From assembly GCA_963668655.2 (NCBI GenBank), contig CAXXPQ010000005.1, positions 1 to 64,000 on the forward strand: a stretch of DNA of 64,000 nt, written 5' to 3'. Shown in pieces: positions 58,416-64,000 of the stretch. Position 1 is the stretch's first letter. Each line of letters opens with the position of its first letter. Both the position numbers and the translations under genes were made by a program. Under the pieces are notes generated by a model. The model was not told the DNA's origin. It did no database searches and saw only the letters and a list, made by a program, of their open reading frames with translations. The DNA is from G963668655 sp963668655. GTDB taxonomy: Bacteria; Myxococcota_A; SURF-8.

Positions 58416-58994
58416 TCAGAAGGCGTATCCCAGGTCGAATAGGATGCGCGGCGCGAAATTGTTGAAACCTGCAATGCCCGCGTGTTCCGTACAAGAAAAT
58501 CCGGCCGGACAATCCGGTTTGTCCACTGCGATGATATAGCCGAAACTGCCGCCCAGGCCGATGTTGAAGCCGTTTTCCCACAGCCAGCGATATCCCAATC
58601 CCACACCCGGAATGACGCCCGTACCGCCGAGATAGCCTTCGGATCGGTTGTCCATGGTGTAGGAAACCTGAAACTGGGGACCGACGAAAAAGCCCGTGTT
58701 GGCGTAATCCGGCCAGAAATACAGGTCGAATTCCCCGGCGATGGCATGCACGGGCGGATTTATAATCCCTACGGGAGGCATATAGGCGAACATCAACGTG
58801 CCGGAAACGTAATCGTGAAAGGCGCGCGTATAAGCGGCGTTGATCGTCGTCGTCAGAATCAGGGGCAGAGGACTGACCGTTACGTTGTTGTCTTTCTTGA
58901 TGATTTCCTTCTTGGCGCAGCCGCCCGCGAAAACGGTGCAAACAGCAAAAATCGCCAGAAGGCAAATCAGCCATCTTTTTCTGTTGTTCGTCAT
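58416..58994 (-). CDS. Outer-membrane beta-barrel-like lipoprotein
   Basis: The 192-residue protein has a lipoprotein signal (VCTVFAGGC). Alternating hydrophobic strands with aromatic residues (FDLYFWPDYANTGFFVGPQFQVSY, GYRWLWENGFNIGLGGSFGYI) fit a small outer-membrane barrel such as the DUF3575 or OmpW-like type. It ends in ILFDLGYAF with a C-terminal Phe, the usual barrel-assembly signal. ATG 58994 follows GAGGAGG. A promoter lies at 59040-59067. Confidence 0.82.
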   Translation of the reverse strand: MTNNRKRWLICLLAIFAVCTVFAGGCAKKEIIKKDNNVTVSPLPLILTTTINAAYTRAFHDYVSGTLMFAYMPPVGIINPPVHAIAGEFDLYFWPDYANTGFFVGPQFQVSYTMDNRSEGYLGGTGVIPGVGLGYRWLWENGFNIGLGGSFGYIIAVDKPDCPAGFSCTEHAGIAGFNNFAPRILFDLGYAF

Positions 58995-59039
58995 GCCGCC
59001 GTTCCTCCTCTGCAATAGCTCGTAAACTTGCATGTTGTC

Positions 59040-59067
59040 TTTGTAGGTAAAAGGCGAAGCCGGTCAA
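59040..59067 (-). promoter_or_regulatory. Promoter of the outer-membrane protein gene
   Basis: On the minus strand TTGACC (59062-59067), 16 bases and TACAAA (59040-59045), about 45 bases upstream of the ATG. Confidence 0.62.
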
Positions 59068-59313
59068 AGAATCCGCTTCGGCAAGGGAGATCGCCTTGCT
59101 CGCCGTTGGAATCGGACAAGGCGACGAAATCCGGTCATCATGAGTATCGCCCCACTTCCATGCTGTCAAACTATTTCTCGTGTGTTTTTCGTTATCGTTG
59201 TCCGGTCACCGAAAACGCCCCCGGTTTTCCGGAATGAATTCCTCCGCCGAAGGATCCATGATTATATTCTCCCGGCAGAGAAGGGAGAGGATTTCCGATT
59301 GGAGGAAGGAAAC

Positions 59314-59652
59314 ATGGAAGTCGAACTTGCAAACCGAAGATGTCGGCCCTGTCGAAAGGATGTTCCGCTCCTGGACAACCGGCTTCTTCCCCGCTATCTG
59401 GAAAGGCTGGGAAGCCGCTGGCGCATCGTGAACGAACATCATCTGCGTAAGAAATACGAATTCCGCGACTTCAAGCAGGCGCTGGCTTTCGTCAACCGCA
59501 TCGGTGTGCTGGCGGAAGAAATGGGGCATCATCCCGACATTTCTCTTTCCTGGGGTCTCGTGACCCTGGTGATTTTCACTCACAAGGTGAACGGGTTGAC
59601 GGAAAACGATTTCATTCTGGCCGCCAAGGCGGACCGGATCTACGAAACCTGA
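59314..59652 (+). CDS. phhB: Pterin-4-alpha-carbinolamine dehydratase
   Basis: The 112-residue protein has the PCD motif EEMGHHPDISLSWG and the following VTLVIFTHKVNGLTENDF. It dehydrates 4a-hydroxy-tetrahydropterin, recycling the cofactor of aromatic amino acid hydroxylases; it may also handle molybdopterin or folate precursors. No hydroxylase gene is in the window, but folE lies 1.5 kb away on the other strand. GGAGGAAGGA precedes its ATG, and it runs into the CBS gene 11 bases later. Confidence 0.93.
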   Translation: MEVELANRRCRPCRKDVPLLDNRLLPRYLERLGSRWRIVNEHHLRKKYEFRDFKQALAFVNRIGVLAEEMGHHPDISLSWGLVTLVIFTHKVNGLTENDFILAAKADRIYET

Positions 59653-59663
59653 GGAGGTGCATC

Positions 59664-60104
59664 ATGCTGACGATACGCGAGCTTTTGGAATCCAAGGAGC
59701 CCAACCTTCTGGCCGTGACCGAGGAAACTGCGGTGAGGGAGGCCGCCCGGCGCATGGTGGAACACAAGGTGGGCTCGGCCCTCGTGCGCGACGACGAGGG
59801 GCGTCTTACCGGCATCCTCACCGAGCGCGACGTTTTGCGGATCATCGCCGGAAACGATGTGAAGGTGCTTGGGAATCCGGTTTCCGAGTTCATGACCCGC
59901 GAATTGTACTTCGCCAAACCCGACGAGGATCTGGACTACGCCGCCAACATCATGACGAAGATGCGTTTCCGACATCTGCCCGTGGTGGACGGCAAGGAAC
60001 TTCTGGGCATCCTGTCCATCGGCGATGTGGTGCGCGGTTTGAAGTCCCACGCGGAGTACGAAAATCACCTGTTGCGGGATTACATTTCGGGAAAGTACTG
60101 GTGA
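59664..60104 (+). CDS. CBS-domain pair protein
   Basis: The 146-residue protein consists of two CBS domains (about residues 8-65 and 75-135). Typical motifs are VGSALVRDDEGRLTGILTERDV and FRHLPVVDGKELLGILSIGDV. Such stand-alone pairs bind adenosyl nucleotides and regulate partner proteins. A strong AGGAGG lies upstream. It is cotranscribed with phhB and nearly abuts the convergent flavoprotein gene. Confidence 0.92.
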   Translation: MLTIRELLESKEPNLLAVTEETAVREAARRMVEHKVGSALVRDDEGRLTGILTERDVLRIIAGNDVKVLGNPVSEFMTRELYFAKPDEDLDYAANIMTKMRFRHLPVVDGKELLGILSIGDVVRGLKSHAEYENHLLRDYISGKYW

Positions 60105-60109
60105 GTTCG

Positions 60110-61048
60110 CTAGCGCGACGCCTTTCCGCAATTCCGAATGAAGTTCAGCACTTCACGAGCGGCCACCATGCCGTCTCCCACCGCTGAGGCGATGCTCGGA
60201 GAGCGCGGATTGGCGATGTCGCCCGCCGCGAAAACGCCCGGAACATTCGTTCGCAGGAAGCGATCCGTCAACAGATAACCTTCCTCGTCCGTCTTAAGCG
60301 ATCCCGACGCAAGCGTTTCAACGTTCGGTTGAAAACCGATTTTCACCACCAGCCCGGAAACGGGAATCGATTCCTCTTCGCCATTCGCCGCCTTCACGAC
60401 GATCCCCGTCAGGCCGTGCTCATCGGATAAAAGCTCTCGAACGCCGCTGGAAAGGCGCGTCTCGATTTTCGACTCCGCAGCCAACGCACGAAGGAAAGAT
60501 TCCCGCGCCCGGAAGGATTCGCCGCGATGGATCAGAACCACCCTCGGGCAGATTTCGGCCAGAAAAAGCGCGTTCTCCAGAGCGCCGTCTCCGCCGCCCA
60601 CCACTGCCACGGGCCGGTCCCGGAACATGCGGAAATCGCGGGTGGCGGAATAGGACAGGCCGCGCTCCAAAAGGTCGGATTCTCCGGGCAGTCCCAGCCT
60701 GCGGCGCTGCAGCCCCATGGCGAGAATCAGGCATTCGGCCTCCAAGACGTCATCGACCAGACGGACCCGCTTCTTTACCGGATCGATGTGCTCCACGGTC
60801 GTCCCGAGCGCCATGGGGACGAAGTGCCGCCGGATCTGCTTTTCCAACTGCTCTCTGAATTCCGCGCCGTTTTTCGTCTCCAGGCCCGGGTAATCGCGGA
60901 TGGGCAGCCGGATCCGGGGAAGTTCGCCTCCCAGGCGCGGGTTGCGGTCGATCAGCAGGAAATCCAATCGGAACTTGGCCAGCCACAGGGCCGCCGAGAT
61001 CCCCGCAGGACCGCCCCCCAAAATGATGGCGTCGTGCCTTGCGTCCAT
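60110..61048 (-). CDS. Thioredoxin reductase-like FAD oxidoreductase lacking the CxxC
   Basis: The 312-residue flavoprotein has the FAD loop GGGPAGISAALWLA at the N-terminus, the NAD(P) loop VGGGDGALENA, and the C-terminal VFAAGDIANPRS. The redox motif expected as SYCATCDG is SYSATRD, so both active-site cysteines are missing (Ser and Arg). It is therefore not a thioredoxin reductase; a ferredoxin/flavodoxin-type NADP reductase role is possible. ATG 61048 follows GGAGGA. It lies 26 bases after folE. Confidence 0.9.
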   Translation of the reverse strand: MDARHDAIILGGGPAGISAALWLAKFRLDFLLIDRNPRLGGELPRIRLPIRDYPGLETKNGAEFREQLEKQIRRHFVPMALGTTVEHIDPVKKRVRLVDDVLEAECLILAMGLQRRRLGLPGESDLLERGLSYSATRDFRMFRDRPVAVVGGGDGALENALFLAEICPRVVLIHRGESFRARESFLRALAAESKIETRLSSGVRELLSDEHGLTGIVVKAANGEEESIPVSGLVVKIGFQPNVETLASGSLKTDEEGYLLTDRFLRTNVPGVFAAGDIANPRSPSIASAVGDGMVAAREVLNFIRNCGKASR

Positions 61049-61074
61049 GACTCCTCCGCTTTCTTCCACGTTCG

Positions 61075-61641
61075 TCAGGCGGAACGGATCCGCCGGAGAA
61101 AGGCCGCCTGGGCCTCCGCTTCCCTGAAACAGCCCCGGAAGGCCGTGGTCTCCACGTGGCAGGGAGACTGAGCCCCACGCATCTCCACGCACATCTGGCG
61201 GGCCTCCAGCCAGACGGCCACGCCCTTCGGAAGGGCGCGTTCCTGAAGGAAATCGGCCACCTGTTCGGCCAGCCGTTCCTGTAGTTGCGGCCGCGCCGCG
61301 AAGTGTTTAAGCGCGCGGGGAAGGACGCCCAGACCCAGAAGATTTCCGTCCGGAACATAGGCGATGCACGCCCTTCCGAAAAACGGCAGCAGGTGATGGG
61401 CGCATACGGAGTGGAAGGGCATGTCCTTCAACAGAACCATCTCCTCGCTTTTTGTCTCGGTGACGCTGATTTCGGGAGGCGTTTCCCACAGGCCGCAAAA
61501 GAGATCCTGAAGCAGACCGGCGAAGTTCTCCGGCGTGCGCTTCAGTTCGGGATCCGTTCTCGCGTCCAGGCCGAGTTCTTCGAAGGCTTCGCGCAGCGTC
61601 TTTGCGGCTTTTTCCGATTGTGCCTGTCTGTCGTCGGCCAT
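61075..61641 (-). CDS. folE: GTP cyclohydrolase I
   Basis: The 188-residue enzyme has the zinc/catalytic motif HSVCAHHLLPFFG and RQMCVEMRGAQSP typical of FolE1. It converts GTP to dihydroneopterin triphosphate for folate or tetrahydropterin. ATG 61641 has AGGAGG upstream; an earlier in-frame ATG is unlikely. It shares a minus-strand run with an MBOAT acyltransferase (40-base gap) and the flavoprotein. Confidence 0.95.
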   Translation of the reverse strand: MADDRQAQSEKAAKTLREAFEELGLDARTDPELKRTPENFAGLLQDLFCGLWETPPEISVTETKSEEMVLLKDMPFHSVCAHHLLPFFGRACIAYVPDGNLLGLGVLPRALKHFAARPQLQERLAEQVADFLQERALPKGVAVWLEARQMCVEMRGAQSPCHVETTAFRGCFREAEAQAAFLRRIRSA

Positions 61642-61681
61642 GGAACCTCCTTGCGGCTTGTCCGGACCTTTCGCCGGAAAA

Positions 61682-63031
61682 TCAGGGGGATGCATACCAT
61701 CCGAAAGTAAACAGCCGGAGCATGATGAAGTTCGCCCGTTCGATCTCCATCAGCGAATAGGCTCCCGTCATGGAGAAGTAGTGCAGCGTGGCGATGCAGC
61801 CCAGAGCGAAGGACGTTCGCGGGTGCGCCCGGCCCCAATGGAGCACCGGTTTCAGGAAGGGAAGGAAATGTTCCTTCTTTTCGACCTTCTTCCAGAACGC
61901 GCCCCACGCGCGCAGTCCGGCGATACCCACGGCCTGGAGGACGCCCCAGAGGATGTAATTCCATGCCAGACTGTGCCACGCGCCGCAGATGAAGAACGTA
62001 ATGACGCCGTTGCGGAAGGCGTGGGAGCGACTTCCCCCCAGGGGCCAGTAGATGTAATCCCGCAGCCAGAAGGAAAGCGTGATGTGCCAGCGCCGCCAGA
62101 ACTCCCCGATATTGCGGGCGAAAAGGATGAAGTAGAAATTCTCCGAGATGCGAAAGCCCAATAGGCGCGACAATCCGATGGCGATGTCGCAATAGCCTCC
62201 GAAATGGAAATAGGCCTCGATCACGGCGATGAACAGAGACGAATAGAGCTGAAACCAGGTCACGCCTTCGGCATTGACGACCATGAACTTCCGATTGGGA
62301 TACAGAATCGAGGCGTAAAGGACGGTCTTCAATACGCCGACGACGATGCGAAACAGTCCCCATCCGATATCGAAGGCTTCGATGCGGTTGGACTCGACGT
62401 GGCGGATGCTTTTGAAGAAGTTCTGAAAGCGTTCGATGGGCCCCAGGCGGAAGATCGGAAAAAACAGGACGTAAAGCAGAAAGGCCCGCAGGCTGGTCTT
62501 TTCGATCTTCCCGTTCAGGCTGTCAACGATATAATGCAGCAATTTCGGCAGAATGAAAGCAATGCCCGCCACATGAATCAGCGGAATGAAGATGGGCTCG
62601 TCCTGAAACGGAATCCGGGCGACGAGTTCGAAGCTTTGCCTGGCCAGAAGAATTCCGTGCATGGCCAGAGTGGAAAGATAGAGAAAGCGGCAGTGACGCC
62701 GGTTCCTGCGTTTGTCGTTGTCCGGTCGGGCCAGATGCCGCCGGATGGAAAGGTGGATCAACAGAGGGAAAAAGGCGAAACACATCATGAAGCCCGTGCC
62801 GTAAATTACGGATATCATGATGGAACTTGCGATAATGAGGTAGTACGTGCGCCAGGCGCGAGGAATCAGGTAATAGAACGGAACGGCAAAAACGAGAAAC
62901 AGAAAATAGTCTGGAAATTCATCGAGGTAGAGGTGAAAGAATCGAAAGATCTGGAAGAGCAGCGCCCGGATCCAGCCCTGACCCAGGTTGGCGTGGAAGA
63001 ATTCCTCGAATGGGCGCAGGAGTTCAATCAT
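61682..63031 (-). CDS. MBOAT-family O-acyltransferase (AlgI/DltB-like)
   Basis: The 449-residue polytopic membrane enzyme has the MBOAT signature FWRRWHITLSFWLRDYIYWPLGG and the second His in GAWHSLAWNYILWG. It moves an acyl group across the membrane onto a cell-surface polymer or lipid. An AlgJ/X-type partner is absent from this side, so the substrate is unknown. Its start overlaps the upstream partial gene by eight bases. N-terminal hydrophobic helices are numerous, as expected. Confidence 0.92.
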   Translation of the reverse strand: MIELLRPFEEFFHANLGQGWIRALLFQIFRFFHLYLDEFPDYFLFLVFAVPFYYLIPRAWRTYYLIIASSIMISVIYGTGFMMCFAFFPLLIHLSIRRHLARPDNDKRRNRRHCRFLYLSTLAMHGILLARQSFELVARIPFQDEPIFIPLIHVAGIAFILPKLLHYIVDSLNGKIEKTSLRAFLLYVLFFPIFRLGPIERFQNFFKSIRHVESNRIEAFDIGWGLFRIVVGVLKTVLYASILYPNRKFMVVNAEGVTWFQLYSSLFIAVIEAYFHFGGYCDIAIGLSRLLGFRISENFYFILFARNIGEFWRRWHITLSFWLRDYIYWPLGGSRSHAFRNGVITFFICGAWHSLAWNYILWGVLQAVGIAGLRAWGAFWKKVEKKEHFLPFLKPVLHWGRAHPRTSFALGCIATLHYFSMTGAYSLMEIERANFIMLRLFTFGWYASP

Positions 63032-64000
63032 TCCCGCCTTCGTTCCTTTCCAGCCGGATCAGCCGAACCCAATCCGCCCCGATCCAATACCCGGCGGATT
63101 CCGGGCGTTTGCCCATCACGCGGAACTCGATACGATGCGGCCCCCGCTCCAGAGGAAAGACGCCGCATACCGAAGGAGAAAGGCGCAGCAGGCGGTTCGT
63201 CCTGGCGTATTGATCCACGATTTCCGGGCAGACGTGATCGTCGATACGAATCTGCATCCGCCCTCGACCCGGCCCGGCGGGCATCTGCATTTCCATCCGA
63301 TAATCGCCTTTCTCGAAAACGAACTGCTTCACGGCGAAATAGGAGTTCGAACGCTCGGCCGTCAGCGTCATGATTTTCGCCGTTTTCCCTATTCTGCCTT
63401 TCGACGGACCGAAATCTTCGATCATGGCGAATTCCCCGCTGGAGTCCACCACGGGAATCTTGTATTCCATTTCGAAATAAACGGGCGATGGATGCCGATC
63501 CGGATGCAGTTCCTCGGTTTTGTCCTGTATGGCATTATACCGGAAAACCTTCCAATCGGGGTAATATTGGGCGAACTGCCGGGTGTGTTCCTCTCCCAGA
63601 TCGTGGATGAAGTAGCGCGTGGGGGCGGGATCCGGTCCCATGAGGACGAAGCCGACCTCATACCATTCCTTGAGAACGATGATGCTCTTTTCCGGAAAAC
63701 CGTGCACCAGCTTTTCCAGACGGCTGTCCACGCCGAAGAACGTGGCGCCCAGAATGCCGATCAGCGCCGGGAAAAAAAAGATCAGGTTAAAGACGAAATA
63801 GGCTCCGCCGATGGCCGGAACCACGGAACGCAGGGCTTTCCCTCCGAGTCCGGCTCGGGCGGCGGTACGTTCGACGACAGCCGTCTCCGTCGTGGACAGT
63901 CCGGCCGCGATCAACAGAAAGATGGCGAACGAGGATTCGTAGTAGTAGCGTCCCCACAATCCGTGGAAATAAAAGAAGAAATATCCGATCAGCAACGAAA
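63024..64000 (-). CDS. Polytopic membrane protein, N-terminus beyond window (glycosyltransferase-like)
   Basis: The open frame runs off the right edge, so only the C-terminal 324 residues are seen. They include two or three hydrophobic segments (for example FFYFHGLWGRYYYESSFAIFLLIAAGL) and a soluble C-terminal domain with MEMQMPAGPGRGRMQIRIDD. This fits the C-terminal part of a membrane glycosyltransferase (GT39-like), but the assignment is weak. It is coupled to the MBOAT gene by an eight-base overlap. Confidence 0.7.
   Translation of the reverse strand, partial: SLLIGYFFFYFHGLWGRYYYESSFAIFLLIAAGLSTTETAVVERTAARAGLGGKALRSVVPAIGGAYFVFNLIFFFPALIGILGATFFGVDSRLEKLVHGFPEKSIIVLKEWYEVGFVLMGPDPAPTRYFIHDLGEEHTRQFAQYYPDWKVFRYNAIQDKTEELHPDRHPSPVYFEMEYKIPVVDSSGEFAMIEDFGPSKGRIGKTAKIMTLTAERSNSYFAVKQFVFEKGDYRMEMQMPAGPGRGRMQIRIDDHVCPEIVDQYARTNRLLRLSPSVCGVFPLERGPHRIEFRVMGKRPESAGYWIGADWVRLIRLERNEGGND

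Noticed and set aside
1..64000. CRISPR array, prophage or integron
   Set aside because: No regularly spaced repeats, phage structural genes or integrase were found; the region looks like ordinary chromosome.

Overview
The window reads as chromosomal DNA of a Gram-negative bacterium with an outer membrane, most likely from the broad Deltaproteobacteria/Myxococcota group. This is inferred from an OmpA-family protein, a heptosyltransferase-like enzyme and many lipoproteins, together with a PEGA-domain protein, NtrC-type sigma-54 activators, two secreted proteins with MYXO-CTERM-like tails (Cys, hydrophobic helix, Arg cluster), a MopE-like metal-binding motif and Cys-rich secreted repeats. The DNA is moderately GC-rich, so long open frames run antisense to most genes. 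I saw no rRNA, tRNA, CRISPR array or intact mobile element. Many intergenic regions carry a readable housekeeping promoter close to TTGACt-N16/17-TAtaaT.

Layout. 0-6 kb (minus): split transketolase, kelch lipoprotein, PEGA protein. 6-8 kb: orphan NtrB-like kinase. 8-14 kb (minus): coaX, a helical-repeat protein, a LonB-like protease and a UDP-sugar dehydrogenase, with a frameshifted transposase remnant just upstream of coaX. 14-21 kb: lipA, aspS with two glycosyltransferases, a PilZ protein, cdd and hpt. 21-31 kb (minus): an NtrC regulator, two tandem ArsA/Get3-like ATPases, a DASS anion transporter, and an NtrC regulator/hybrid kinase pair. 31-36 kb (plus): ispDF fusion, a small membrane protein, a GluRS-fold protein that has lost its catalytic motifs, and cysS. 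36-46 kb: secreted metalloproteases, an ECF sigma/anti-sigma pair, a GNAT enzyme, a PleD-like diguanylate cyclase and an EF-G-like GTPase. 46-59 kb: the secreted or surface proteome (Asp-Gly-Asp-rich lipoproteins, a seven-bladed WD40 lipoprotein, an S10 peptidase, an OmpA protein, a sulfatase-fold membrane enzyme), plus an MFS transporter and a cysteine synthase. 59-64 kb: pterin carbinolamine dehydratase, a CBS protein, a thioredoxin-reductase-like flavoprotein lacking its CxxC, folE, an MBOAT acyltransferase and a membrane protein cut by the window end.

How genes work together. PilZ and the GGDEF protein point to c-di-GMP signalling. The hybrid kinase and NtrC-type regulator at 26.8-30.9 kb form a probable phosphorelay. 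The ECF sigma, anti-sigma and small exported protein form a probable envelope-stress unit. The strongest candidates for something new are the GluRS-like pseudo-enzyme held at the normal gltX position between ispDF and cysS, the tandem unfused ArsA-like ATPases, and the family of acidic Asp-Gly-Asp linker proteins at the cell surface.
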